Shown here: positions 33,283 to 41,171 of the stretch, in pieces
Position numbering within the stretch: position 1 is the stretch's first letter
How the letters are laid out: every line of letters starts with the position of its first letter
Source: Levilactobacillus brevis ATCC 14869 = DSM 20054
GTDB lineage: Bacteria; Bacillota; Bacilli; Lactobacillales; Lactobacillaceae
DNA length: 64,000 nt
NCBI RefSeq assembly: GCF_001433855.1
Contig: NZ_AZCP01000006.1
Span: forward strand, 1 to 64,000
Reading direction: 5' to 3'
Position numbers and translations under genes: made by a program
Notes under the pieces: model-generated
The model's database searches: none
The model's input: the letters and a program-made list of their open reading frames with translations, nothing else
Told to the model about the DNA's origin: nothing

Positions 33283-33687
33283 TTAGTTCTTGTTTTTGCG
33301 ATTCCGATACAAATCAAAAGCGGTCTTGCTGACACGTGCGGCCATCGACGTTTTTGCCGTCTTCTTAGCCGTCACGCCCACGCGATCCGTTAAATTACGG
33401 GTCGCCGTATTCAGATCTGAGACACTTTCACCGAGATCAGCGGCAGCCTGAAATACGGGATCAATCGTGGCAACCTTTTTATTCACGTCCGTCAGCAGTT
33501 CATTCGCATTAGCCATAATATCTTCGGCTTGGTGACTAATGACATCAATATCTGACGTCATCGACTTCATTGAGCGATTGACCTCACCCAACGTTTTATT
33601 CATCTTTACTAAGAACATGCCAATGAAGAGAACCAAGATCAAAAATGCAATTGCTGCGATCAGGCCCGCTACTTGTCCACCGGTCAT
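33283..33687 (-). CDS. DUF948 domain membrane protein
   Basis: A 134-residue protein. One N-terminal helix (VAGLIAAIAFLILVLFIGMFLV) precedes a long amphipathic or coiled-coil region with methyl-accepting-protein-like heptads (MKSMTSDIDVISHQAEDIMANANELL), and the tail is basic. It is typical DUF948. I set the start at ATG 33687, with AAGGAGG 8 bases upstream; 21 further codons are open but precede that site. Paired with the YtxH-like gene, it is probably part of the envelope-stress regulon. Function unknown. Confidence 0.85.
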   Translation of the reverse strand: MTGGQVAGLIAAIAFLILVLFIGMFLVKMNKTLGEVNRSMKSMTSDIDVISHQAEDIMANANELLTDVNKKVATIDPVFQAAADLGESVSDLNTATRNLTDRVGVTAKKTAKTSMAARVSKTAFDLYRNRKNKN

Positions 33688-33856
33688 GACAACCCCTCCT
33701 TGTGCTTCATTACTTACCAATAGAATAGCATTCTCACCGCTTACACGCAATTAATACTCTGCATTTCACCACCATTTATTTATAGTGGGCTGGGCGTGTC
33801 TTAAAAAATCTGCTAAACTGAGGGATAAATGACTTCAGCTAAAGGAGACGCAAATC

Positions 33857-34738
33857 GTGACCAGCTTAGTAACCCCCACCGCCACTTCGAGTAAGTGGTT
33901 GCAACATTATTTAAGTTCCTTTGACTGGGAAAAATTCTGGCATCTGATCACCAGTCGCTTTTTAAGTTTAATTTTCCTCACTCTGTTGTTCTTCGTGATT
34001 AACGTTGTGGGCAAATGGATTCTCCATCGCTCATTTAAACGCTACCTCAAGCCCGCAGCAGACGGTACTGGCAGCAATCGGCTCCAGACGATTAGCATGC
34101 TCAGCCTCAATCTCTTTCACTATACGGTGCTCTTCTTTTGGATTTACGCCCTGTTATCAACCTTGGGTGTGCCCGTTGGGACGTTAGTCGCCGGCGCTGG
34201 GATCTTCAGTCTAGCTTTAGGACTCGGAGCCCAAGGCTTTGTCAGCGACCTTGTCACTGGTATTTCCATTCTATTAGAACAACAATTCGATGTGGGTGAT
34301 ACAGTCAAGATTGGCACGATTGAGGGCACCGTCACAGCCATGGGCTTGCGAACGACTCAAGTCACCGGGGCGGACGGTACCATCAATTTCATCCCCAATC
34401 GAAACATTACTATTGTGGCGAACCGCTCGCGCAACGATATGCGTGCCACCGTCAATATTCCAATTGCCCCCACCACACCGGTCGAACAATTGCCAGCAAT
34501 CATTCGAAACGTCAATGAGCGCTTAATGCCGGAACATCCCAGTGTCATTGGCGAACCGGCGTTAACTGGTGTCGTCACCTTGCCCACTGGCGAGTTGGTC
34601 TACCAGGTGATTGTCGTTGCCAAGAGTGGAAGTCAGTTTGCTCTTCAAGCAACCTTTTTGACTGCCTATTTAAAAGCCATTCGGGAGGCCGGTATTCATT
34701 TACCGACCCATACGCCAGCACCAGTTGCTGGTCAATAA
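33857..34738 (+). CDS. Small-conductance mechanosensitive channel, MscS family
   Basis: A 293-residue channel protein that releases osmolytes on hypo-osmotic shock. Three or so helices cover residues 30-130. The pore helix is LVAGAGIFSLALGLGAQGFVSDL, and the beta domain follows (VGDTVKIGTIEGTVTAMGLRTTQV and GTINFIPNRNI). The start is GTG 33857, with AAAGGAG 8 bases upstream. Single gene with a strong terminator. It lies divergent from the DUF948 gene. Confidence 0.94.
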   Translation: MTSLVTPTATSSKWLQHYLSSFDWEKFWHLITSRFLSLIFLTLLFFVINVVGKWILHRSFKRYLKPAADGTGSNRLQTISMLSLNLFHYTVLFFWIYALLSTLGVPVGTLVAGAGIFSLALGLGAQGFVSDLVTGISILLEQQFDVGDTVKIGTIEGTVTAMGLRTTQVTGADGTINFIPNRNITIVANRSRNDMRATVNIPIAPTTPVEQLPAIIRNVNERLMPEHPSVIGEPALTGVVTLPTGELVYQVIVVAKSGSQFALQATFLTAYLKAIREAGIHLPTHTPAPVAGQ

Positions 34739-34780
34739 TGCGTCTCAGAAAAGAGACTGCGATATAAGCCCCTAAAAATT

Positions 34781-34825
34781 AGGCGACCAGCGAAAATCCG
34801 AAGATTTTCGCTGGTCGCCTTTTTG
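34781..34825 (+). terminator. Very strong terminator of the MscS gene
   Basis: An 18-base perfect stem (AGGCGACCAGCGAAAATC, 34781-34798, with its complement at 34803-34820), a 4-base loop and a T-run. The stem is longer than other terminators here. Confidence 0.88.
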
Positions 34826-34886
34826 TGACAACGTGAGATAGTGACGATGGCTTTTTGTATAAAGATCGTTATGCTATTTAAACTAA

Positions 34887-36254
34887 CTAATCTTCACTAG
34901 TTAACAGTCGCGCGTACCACAATCCTAGCAACGAAAGCCAAGCCGCCAGGATCATTGCTGCTTGAAACCCCTGAGTAAAGGTCACCGCTGTTTGAACGCG
35001 TCCAAAGTAACCAAAGACTGCTACAGCCAAGGTTGTTCCAATCGCACCACCCAGCAAACGAAAAACATTATAAATACCGGAGGCCTTGCCTAATGCAACT
35101 GGCGCCACAGTGCTTAACACGGCTTTTTGTAAGGCTGGCCCGGCCATTGATAAGCCGCATCCTGCCAGAATCAAAGGGCCCACATACCAACCGTATCCCC
35201 GAGTTGGCGCAGCCAGTCCTGCCAGTGCACCATAACCCACCCCCTGATTCAACAACCCCAACATGGCCATTCGTCGCTCACCAAATCGGTCCACAGCCCA
35301 CCCAGCAAATGGCGCCACCATGACCAAGGTTCCGGTCCACGGTAATAATTCCAATCCCGCCGTCAACGCATTGGCTTGCCCAACGATCTGAAAAAACTGC
35401 GGTAAGAAGAAAACCACCCCGTACATCGACGCATATAGTAAAAATGTTGCCCAGTTGCCGCCACGAAAGACTGCCGAGTGGAAAAAGTCCAATGGCATTA
35501 GTGGCTGCGATGCCCGTTTCTGCCGCCAAATAAACCAAGCTCCCAGTAACCCACTACCGACACCGATACTCATGGCGACCACGCGATCCACTTGCGCTGA
35601 CGTCAGTGCCGATAATGCCCAAATTAGGCCGGCCGAGGCCACCATAATCAGACTGGCATCTAATCCGCTTAACCGCTCACGACGACCATAGCTTTCCGGA
35701 AGCAGGCGCCCCGTTAGCCCCAAAGCAACCACGCCAACCGGCACGTTAATCCAGAAAATCCATTGCCAACTTAATCGGGCAACAATCAAGCCACCTAAGG
35801 ACGGCCCGACAATCAAGGCTAATCCCCCAATTCCGCTCCAAATGCCCAAAGCACGACCACGTTCACTTACGGGTAATGCGTGTGACAAAATTGCCATAGA
35901 CAGCGGCGTCATCACCGATGCGCCCACGCCTTCCACTACCCGGGCAATGATTAGCCATGTAATATTAGTCGCTAACGCACATAAAATTGATCCGAGGGTA
36001 AAAATCACTAAACCATAACTGTAGACCCGTCGCCGACCATATCTTTCTCCCAAAGCAACTCCGACCAATAACACCGCCGCAATCGTAATGTTATAGGCAT
36101 TCAATGCCCATTGAAGTGTTCCTACCGTTATTCCAAAATCTAATCGAATAGCTGTCGATGCTGTCGTCACAATCATCGAATCCATCATTGACATAAAAAA
36201 TCCCAGCGAGGTTAGTATCAGAATCCACTTGGTTTGAGTCCCTTGTCTGTTCAT
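34887..36254 (-). CDS. MFS drug exporter, DHA2 (EmrB/QacA) family
   Basis: A 455-residue proton-driven exporter with about 14 helices. Motif A is GERYGRRRVYSYG in loop 2-3; the N-terminal MDSMIVTTASTAI in helix 1 and the antiporter motif LGIWSGIGGLALIVGPSLGG in helix 5 are typical of DHA2. It would pump lipophilic or cationic drugs across the cell membrane. The start is ATG 36254, with AAGGA 7 bases upstream. The promoter region contains a 13+13 base operator (36300-36329), most likely bound by the ArsR-type regulator encoded upstream. Confidence 0.9.
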   Translation of the reverse strand: MNRQGTQTKWILILTSLGFFMSMMDSMIVTTASTAIRLDFGITVGTLQWALNAYNITIAAVLLVGVALGERYGRRRVYSYGLVIFTLGSILCALATNITWLIIARVVEGVGASVMTPLSMAILSHALPVSERGRALGIWSGIGGLALIVGPSLGGLIVARLSWQWIFWINVPVGVVALGLTGRLLPESYGRRERLSGLDASLIMVASAGLIWALSALTSAQVDRVVAMSIGVGSGLLGAWFIWRQKRASQPLMPLDFFHSAVFRGGNWATFLLYASMYGVVFFLPQFFQIVGQANALTAGLELLPWTGTLVMVAPFAGWAVDRFGERRMAMLGLLNQGVGYGALAGLAAPTRGYGWYVGPLILAGCGLSMAGPALQKAVLSTVAPVALGKASGIYNVFRLLGGAIGTTLAVAVFGYFGRVQTAVTFTQGFQAAMILAAWLSLLGLWYARLLTSED

Positions 36255-36299
36255 TGTCCATTCCTTACCTTCTGCCATGAACGTCTTTCAATCGCGATT

Positions 36300-36329
36300 A
36301 AAATAGTTCAAATATTTTTGAACTATTTT
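36300..36329. promoter_or_regulatory. Perfect operator palindrome of the MFS exporter
   Basis: AAAATAGTTCAAA (36300-36312) and TTTGAACTATTTT (36317-36329) form two exact 13-base arms around TATT. The element sits about 45 bases before the exporter start, where a promoter is expected. AT-rich imperfect 12-2-12-type dyads are characteristic of ArsR/SmtB regulators, and such a gene is next door. Confidence 0.8.
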
Positions 36330-36368
36330 ACCATACCATCCCGGTTAACGGCTGACAAGCAAAAACCG

Positions 36369-36400
36369 TTATAAAAAAAGTGATACCGTTTCGGCACCAC
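36369..36400 (-). terminator. Terminator of the arsR-type gene
   Basis: On the minus strand AGTGGTGCCG / CGGTATCACT (one mismatch, one wobble) is followed by seven T residues. Confidence 0.8.
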
Positions 36401-36412
36401 TTAACCACGTTA

Positions 36413-36709
36413 CTATCGTTGCCTATCCGCAAAAAAATCCGTGACGTAAGTTTGAAATACTACGGGGTTCAACTGCACGTATTTTTCACGGGCTTCTTTA
36501 CGCGCCGTAATTAACCCTGCATTCTGTAACAACTTAAAATGATAGGTGCCTGACGTCTTACTAATCTGGATGGCCTGTTGGACTTCACCACAGGCCACCT
36601 CATGGTCAAGCTGTTTTAAGTAATGGACGATCTTCAAGCGGACCGGATCAGCCAACGCTTTAAAAACTTTAAGCTGTTGCTGCGGATCAACTTGCTGTTT
36701 TCCTGCCAT
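36413..36709 (-). CDS. ArsR/SmtB family transcriptional regulator
   Basis: A 98-residue winged helix-turn-helix repressor (FKALADPVRLKIVHYL, then ISKTSGTYHFKLLQNAGLITARKE as the recognition helix, and a wing). The only cysteine is Cys39 in EVACGEV, so a metal-thiolate sensor of the ELCVCD type is absent; a non-metal ligand is likely. AAGGGAGG lies 7 bases upstream of the ATG. It follows a 52-residue membrane protein gene and probably controls the downstream MFS exporter through the palindrome at 36300-36329. Confidence 0.92.
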   Translation of the reverse strand: MAGKQQVDPQQQLKVFKALADPVRLKIVHYLKQLDHEVACGEVQQAIQISKTSGTYHFKLLQNAGLITARKEAREKYVQLNPVVFQTYVTDFFADRQR

Positions 36710-36722
36710 TAGCTAACCTCCC

Positions 36723-36881
36723 TTAACGGTCCAGTCGCCACCAGTCGACCGTACAGAATATACTCAGCGCGAATAAAATAACAAATGAGGCAAAATGCCC
36801 TGCCCCTGTGGCGGCCATAATAGCTAAACCAATGGTAAAGAGCCACAAAATTGCGATGAAAACGCCTAGAATAATTTTCAT
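36723..36881 (-). CDS. Small two-helix membrane protein (52 residues) ahead of the ArsR regulator
   Basis: Short gene in a frame different from the longer 82-codon frame that overlaps it. Two hydrophobic segments cover residues 3-22 (IILGVFIAILWLFTIGLAIM) and 30-45 (FASFVILFALSIFCTV), followed by DWWRLDR. A GGGGGGTGAG ribosome-binding site precedes the ATG. A promoter (TTGATT-N17-TTTAAT, 36929-36957) lies upstream. The stop is 13 bases before the arsR start, so the two form an operon. Function unknown; it could assist or modulate the exporter. Confidence 0.75.
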   Translation of the reverse strand: MKIILGVFIAILWLFTIGLAIMAATGAGHFASFVILFALSIFCTVDWWRLDR

Positions 36882-36928
36882 AATTCGGCTCACCCCCCGT
36901 CCAGATTCGTTTCAGATTATTATCATTA

Positions 36929-36957
36929 ATTAAACCACGTAAAAAAAATAGAATCAA
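36929..36957 (-). promoter_or_regulatory. Promoter of the small membrane protein-arsR operon
   Basis: On the minus strand TTGATT (36952-36957), 17 bases, TTTAAT (36929-36934). Confidence 0.6.
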
Positions 36958-37024
36958 CTACGTCTTAAGCGGATAGAAGCTAACCGATCAAGATCATTAG
37001 TTTCACTAAGTTCTGTCCTATACA

Positions 37025-37062
37025 CAAAAAAGGCCTCACTACAGTAAATCCTGTGTGGAGCC
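37025..37062 (-). terminator. Terminator of the zinc-ribbon/PrsW operon
   Basis: On the minus strand GGGCTCCACACAGG / CTGTAGTGAGGCC, an imperfect stem with loop ATTTA, is followed by TTTTTTGTG. Confidence 0.8.
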
Positions 37063-37090
37063 CGGTCAAGCCAATACTCTCATTTCTAAA

Positions 37091-38197
37091 TCATTCTATC
37101 GGTTGGTGTTTCAAACGCGATATCTCTTTTAATCCCGCGCTCATCAAAACAAACACGATTATCCAGGCTAACACAATCAACAAAATTAGCTTTAGATAAG
37201 CGCTACCTAAAATAGTGATGTCCCAATCCCACGCAGCGTGCATCATCACTGATAGAATAAAAAATACAAGAAAACGTGTATCTAATAACTGGCTGAACTT
37301 AAACGGTTGGTCACGTTTAACAATCATAATCGCTCCACCAGATATCGCCGCCCACACTAAATGACCCCCAATGGCCGACCAACCACGTAAAATGGCCACT
37401 GCTACGAGCTGACTACCTGCATCATAAATATATCCAGCCGTTTCAAAAGCCGCGAATCCTGCACCGACCGCTGCACCAATTAAGATACCGTCCAAGATAT
37501 GGCGAACATTCAATTGGCTAATAAAGTACGAAATAATTAAAACCTTCCCTAGTTCTTCAACAACGCCAATTGACACGGAATCCTTGAGTGTTAAGACGCC
37601 CAAATACTGACTTGTTGTACTAAAAGTCACAAATTGATACAAGAATAACGTGACAACTAATGAAAATATACCACCGATGAAGAAAACCTTGATCACTTCA
37701 AACAAACTAATATCTTTGAATGCATTGGCTTCAAAGAAAAAGACCAGCCCAGAAAATGGGACAGCAAATGCACCAACCAAAATTAGTCCTGGAACTGCTT
37801 TATCATTGTGGAAACTTACGGCCATATACAAAAGCACCACAAAGGCCAACAGAAAACCGATTAAAATTCGAGAAAACAGCCATGGTTTAGCCCATTCATC
37901 CGACACATCCGCTAATGCGGGCGTCGTGCTTTCGGTCCCTGCAATAAAAATGGCATCTGCTTCTTTTTTAGAATGATGTTTAAAAACCTCTGAAAACAAG
38001 TCTGAAATATTTACTTTGACGGCACCTTTTTCGCCAGTGTATTGATTTAGTTTCGCCGTTGCACTGTCATAAATTCCTGTAATTTGATTTGTATTTGTAG
38101 CTGGTTGATCTTGACTAACTGTTAATGTTTCTCCACAACTCGGACAAAACTTAGCATTTTCTCGAACCGGCTTCCCACAATGTGGACAGTATTTCAT
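37091..38197 (-). CDS. Zinc-ribbon PrsW-type intramembrane protease
   Basis: A 368-residue membrane protein. A cytoplasmic zinc ribbon comes first (Cys4, Cys7, Cys18, Cys21), then a linker, then about eight helices from residue 110. The PrsW/CAAX-like active-site motifs are present: VVEELGKVLI (the Glu-Glu-x-x-Lys box), GAGFAAFETAGY, HLVWAAISGG and MMHAAWDWD. PrsW enzymes cut anti-sigma factors or other membrane proteins within or next to the membrane. It is the last gene of a four-gene operon, 13 bases behind the zinc-ribbon serine hydrolase. The substrate is unknown; the neighbouring single-pass protein is a candidate. Confidence 0.88.
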   Translation of the reverse strand: MKYCPHCGKPVRENAKFCPSCGETLTVSQDQPATNTNQITGIYDSATAKLNQYTGEKGAVKVNISDLFSEVFKHHSKKEADAIFIAGTESTTPALADVSDEWAKPWLFSRILIGFLLAFVVLLYMAVSFHNDKAVPGLILVGAFAVPFSGLVFFFEANAFKDISLFEVIKVFFIGGIFSLVVTLFLYQFVTFSTTSQYLGVLTLKDSVSIGVVEELGKVLIISYFISQLNVRHILDGILIGAAVGAGFAAFETAGYIYDAGSQLVAVAILRGWSAIGGHLVWAAISGGAIMIVKRDQPFKFSQLLDTRFLVFFILSVMMHAAWDWDITILGSAYLKLILLIVLAWIIVFVLMSAGLKEISRLKHQPIE

Positions 38198-38210
38198 ATT
38201 TATTCCTCGC

Positions 38211-39668
38211 TTACGCCAATATATTTTGATACAGCATTAATCCTAATTTATTCATCGCCGCCAGTTGATCAGTTTCCTCTCCATCTTCAGATAGTACTAC
38301 TGCCACAAAAGCACCCTGGCTATTTCGGACGATTTCGGCATCATTTTGTACCCCATAATCTGCATACTCCCCAGTCTTATTGTAAACCGTTGCTGTACTA
38401 GGAAGCTGATTGGGTAACTTTGTCCGATTTTGATTCTTTCTCAAGATAGCTAACATTTCATCATCAGCCTCACGCGAAACCAAATGATGATTGTAGATCA
38501 TCTTGAGTGTCGTTCCCATATCACGCGCGGACGTCGTATTATCACGCCCATTATCTAGTGCCTTCGTATCCAACATCTTTCGCCGCAACTTTGTATCAGT
38601 TGCACCCATGCTTTTAATCTTATTATTGATTAACTGAAAGCCACCCAATTTGTCAATCATAATGTTAGCTCCCGTATTATCACTATCGTCGATCATATAT
38701 TCAATGATCTCTCGATAGCTTAATTCGGTTCCCGCACGCATATTTTGAATGACACCAGTGCCACCAACTTTTTCATCATTCGTTAATGTATGCGTATCAT
38801 TCAAGTTGAAAACACCCTCCTTAGCCATTGCATAGGCGGTAACCATAATATAGATTTTGATGCTGCTTGCCGATCGCTGCGATCCGTTATTCACAACGAC
38901 ACTTTGCTCGCTGTTAACCGGCGATACATACACCGAATTTGTTCCACCAATTGCTCCCACAGTTGCTCCAATATCTTTTTTGATTTCAGTCACATTAAAG
39001 TTAACTGATTTATGCTTCTCACCACTAGAACTAGTACCTGATTCTTTAGTCGCGACATTTGAACGCTCCTTATTAGTCACTGCCGGTGTGCTTGGTGCCT
39101 TAGAAGAGGCACTCGGATGGCCATAAACAAAATACGCACCAACACCAATTAATAAAATAATCACCAGTCCACTCACAAGACGTACCCCCTTAGGGAGCCG
39201 TGACACCCTTTGCTTATCCGGTGTACCACCAGTCATCATCGATGCCCCATCGGGCGCTGACGAAAGTTTTCCTTGAGAACTTTCTGATTCTGAACCAGAT
39301 TGAGATTTCTCCTTTCCATCAATAGCATGTTGAACCTGGGGTCTTTCCTGGGCGCTGGATATCGCATTGTCACTTCCATTTGCCATGGTGCTTGTCACAT
39401 CTGCAGCAGACGTAGGAACCTGCTGTTCTGCCAAATCGTGTACGGCATTTGAACGATTACTCTGTTGTAATTGTTCTTCATTGCCCGTATCTTTTGGTGT
39501 AGCTGACTGAAAATCGTACCCACAGTTCTCACAGAAACGACTTTCACTGGTGTTTACTGTTTGGCATTGGGGACACTTTTTTAGATTATCAATAAATTTG
39601 ATCCCACAATTCTCACAAAAAGCAGCATTATCTGGATTTTCATGATTACAATTTTGACACTTTCTCAT
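38211..39668 (-). CDS. Zinc-ribbon membrane protein with external class-A beta-lactamase-like serine hydrolase
   Basis: A 485-residue protein. Two cytoplasmic zinc ribbons (Cys4/7/18/21 and Cys32/35/46/49) are followed by a low-complexity Ser/Gln-rich linker, one helix at about 165-185 (LVSGLVIILLIGVGAYFVYG), a second linker, and an extracytoplasmic beta-lactamase2-type domain from about 215. Serine-hydrolase motifs are complete: SSIK (near 267), SDN in DDSDNTGAN (near 327) and KTG in NKTGEY (near 431). It could bind or cleave a beta-lactam or peptidoglycan peptide. The start is ATG 39668, with GGGG 9 bases upstream. It is encoded between a zinc-ribbon protein and the PrsW protease. Whether it acts as enzyme or sensor is open. 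Confidence 0.88.
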   Translation of the reverse strand: MRKCQNCNHENPDNAAFCENCGIKFIDNLKKCPQCQTVNTSESRFCENCGYDFQSATPKDTGNEEQLQQSNRSNAVHDLAEQQVPTSAADVTSTMANGSDNAISSAQERPQVQHAIDGKEKSQSGSESESSQGKLSSAPDGASMMTGGTPDKQRVSRLPKGVRLVSGLVIILLIGVGAYFVYGHPSASSKAPSTPAVTNKERSNVATKESGTSSSGEKHKSVNFNVTEIKKDIGATVGAIGGTNSVYVSPVNSEQSVVVNNGSQRSASSIKIYIMVTAYAMAKEGVFNLNDTHTLTNDEKVGGTGVIQNMRAGTELSYREIIEYMIDDSDNTGANIMIDKLGGFQLINNKIKSMGATDTKLRRKMLDTKALDNGRDNTTSARDMGTTLKMIYNHHLVSREADDEMLAILRKNQNRTKLPNQLPSTATVYNKTGEYADYGVQNDAEIVRNSQGAFVAVVLSEDGEETDQLAAMNKLGLMLYQNILA

Positions 39669-39682
39669 ACGATCTATCCCCA

Positions 39683-40369
39683 CTAACTAAAATTGTGACC
39701 GCAATTAGGACAGAATTTAGTGTCAGCTGACACGACATGTTGACAATCCGGACAGGTCATTTCCTTAGGTTTGGGGTTCAAGTCCGTACCACAGTTGGGG
39801 CAGAACTTCGTATTTAAGCCAACCTGCGCATGACAATTAGGACATTCCTTACCCAACTTGGTACCACAAGAGGCACAGAATTTAGCACCCTCAGCATTGA
39901 TGGCTTTACAATTTGGACATACAATTTCTCCATCATGTGCACTTTGACTAGCGGCCATTGATACCGTTACCGATTTACCACCACTCATAATAAATTGTTC
40001 AACAAAAGCAAATAGCTCTTCAGGCAGTTTCTTCTGATTCCACGCGCCAATCGCCGCGGTGACTGCTAATGGAGCAAAAGCCACCATTCCAATGGTTGCT
40101 GCTCCTGCTTTATCAATCCATTTTCCCGAACCAACATTCACCATAATCTGGTCTTCACCAGCTTTGAATATTTGCACTTGAACAGCCGAATCCATACCAA
40201 CAACCTTTTTCCAACTGTCTTCTTGTTTAGCCTGTACCAAATAGCCTTCATTAGTTTGCATAACTTCTGTATGTAACTGTTTTTTCTCACGAAGCCAGCC
40301 CTGAATGGCCTGCCCAATCTTTTCAACATCTAATCCATCACTTAACTTAAAAATTTTCGAATCTGCCAT
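39683..40369 (-). CDS. Zinc-ribbon protein with three C-terminal zinc fingers
   Basis: A 228-residue protein. The N-terminal region (about 1-85) is an unrecognised alpha/beta domain (KIFKLSDGLDVEKIGQAIQGW, VQVQIFKAGEDQIMVNVGSG). A hydrophobic segment at about 93-110 (IGMVAFAPLAVTAAIGAW) may be one membrane helix. Three consecutive treble-type zinc ribbons end the protein (CPNC..CASC, CPNC..CPNC, CPDC..CPNC). It is encoded between the Mor regulator and the zinc-ribbon serine hydrolase. All three non-regulator products carry the same kind of ribbon, which points to shared partners. Confidence 0.75.
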   Translation of the reverse strand: MADSKIFKLSDGLDVEKIGQAIQGWLREKKQLHTEVMQTNEGYLVQAKQEDSWKKVVGMDSAVQVQIFKAGEDQIMVNVGSGKWIDKAGAATIGMVAFAPLAVTAAIGAWNQKKLPEELFAFVEQFIMSGGKSVTVSMAASQSAHDGEIVCPNCKAINAEGAKFCASCGTKLGKECPNCHAQVGLNTKFCPNCGTDLNPKPKEMTCPDCQHVVSADTKFCPNCGHNFS

Positions 40370-40376
40370 AATAAAA

Positions 40377-40652
40377 TCACTCCGTTTCTCTATTTTCTTT
40401 TGCTGCTCTTAAGACTGAATGTACCCATTTTTGCGAGTAGCCATATTTACGAGCTAAATTAACTTGGTTATGACCGTCAAATTCCGTCACCACATATTTT
40501 GCCGCAACTTTACGGTCATACAAATGAATCGGAAAATTCAATTGGGTCCCTTTATAATGCTCGTAAATAATCATCATCGATTCGGTTCCAACTAAATCGT
40601 TTAGGCTGCTATAAAATTGATGTAAGGCATTTAGTTCAACTTTTTCAGCCAC
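40377..40652 (-). CDS. Mor-type (Mu middle operon) transcription activator family protein
   Basis: A 91-residue protein with the Mor/C DNA-binding domain. The N-terminal dimerisation part (NALHQFYSSLNDLVGTESMMIIY) is followed by EHYKGTQLNFPIHLYDRK, then a helix-turn-helix (FDGHNQVNLARKYGYSQKWVHSVL). In the family these activators drive phage or accessory operons. It is the first gene, 7 bases before the next, and probably autoregulates the operon. GGGGG lies upstream of the ATG. No phage genes are adjacent. Confidence 0.85.
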   Translation of the reverse strand: MAEKVELNALHQFYSSLNDLVGTESMMIIYEHYKGTQLNFPIHLYDRKVAAKYVVTEFDGHNQVNLARKYGYSQKWVHSVLRAAKENRETE

Positions 40653-40726
40653 GCAATGTCCCCCCTTAATTCAACGTATTTTAGTCTTATTACTTATCCC
40701 GCCTTATTCACGATTTAGATAAATAA

Positions 40727-40764
40727 GCACATTGTATTGCTTTACAAATTGCTTAATGTAGTGC
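40727..40764. promoter_or_regulatory. Dyad element in the control region between the Mor and ribbon-helix-helix genes
   Basis: GCAC (40727-40730) and GTGC (40761-40764) bound a 38-base element that contains two direct copies of ATTGCTT (40736-40742 and 40748-40754), 12 bases apart, about one helix turn. A Mor-type dimer or the divergently encoded protein could bind here. The 163-base gap 40653-40815 holds nothing else I can identify. Confidence 0.45.
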
Positions 40765-40815
40765 ATATTATTAATTCATAAATCTTTACAATTATCTTGC
40801 AGGAGGTAATTGCAA

Positions 40816-41001
40816 ATGGCTTTTAAAATCCGACATGATCGTAAAGAAACAGTGAATAAAACTGTTCGGTTTCCCCTCCCACTTGTGGAGAAAATTGAGC
40901 ATGCTATCTCTGGCGAAGATGTTACATTCTCGACTTTTGTTATTCAGGCTTGTGAATATGCACTTGATAACATGGAAGATCCCAAAGATAAACAGAATTA
41001 G
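40816..41001 (+). CDS. Small ribbon-helix-helix-like protein
   Basis: A 61-residue basic protein. After a charged start, TVNKTVRFPLPLVEKIEHA gives a strand and first helix, and FSTFVIQACEYALDNM the second helix, as in the CopG/Arc or YlcI-type ribbon-helix-helix repressors of phages and plasmids. I chose ATG 40816, with GGAGG about 9 bases upstream; two more codons are open. It is divergent from the Mor-led operon, so it may repress it. A terminator follows at 41050. Confidence 0.72.
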   Translation: MAFKIRHDRKETVNKTVRFPLPLVEKIEHAISGEDVTFSTFVIQACEYALDNMEDPKDKQN

Positions 41002-41049
41002 TTTGATCAACGACTAAGCAATCTTTACGTTTAGTTTATCGCAATACAA

Positions 41050-41082
41050 GCTGCATTGCAAATTGCACTGTGGCTTTTTTAT
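41050..41082 (+). terminator. Terminator of the ribbon-helix-helix gene
   Basis: An imperfect stem GCTGCATTGC / GCACTGTGGC with wobble pairs is followed by TTTTTTATTT. Confidence 0.6.
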
Positions 41083-41171
41083 TTACTCATTTTCTCTTAA
41101 CGGCCCTTCAATTTTATCCGATCGAATTTTTTAATATCTATAACATCCATGTCTGACCATTCAATGAACGC

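Noticed and set aside
34741-34825. Long hairpin after the MscS gene considered as a mobile repeat element
   Set aside because: A single copy in the window with a T-run; it works as a terminator and no second copy supports a mobile repeat.
36709-36957. 82-codon minus-strand frame before the ArsR gene
   Set aside because: It includes the promoter, has no ribosome-binding site and reads odd aromatic-basic sequence. The 52-codon frame inside it has all signals.
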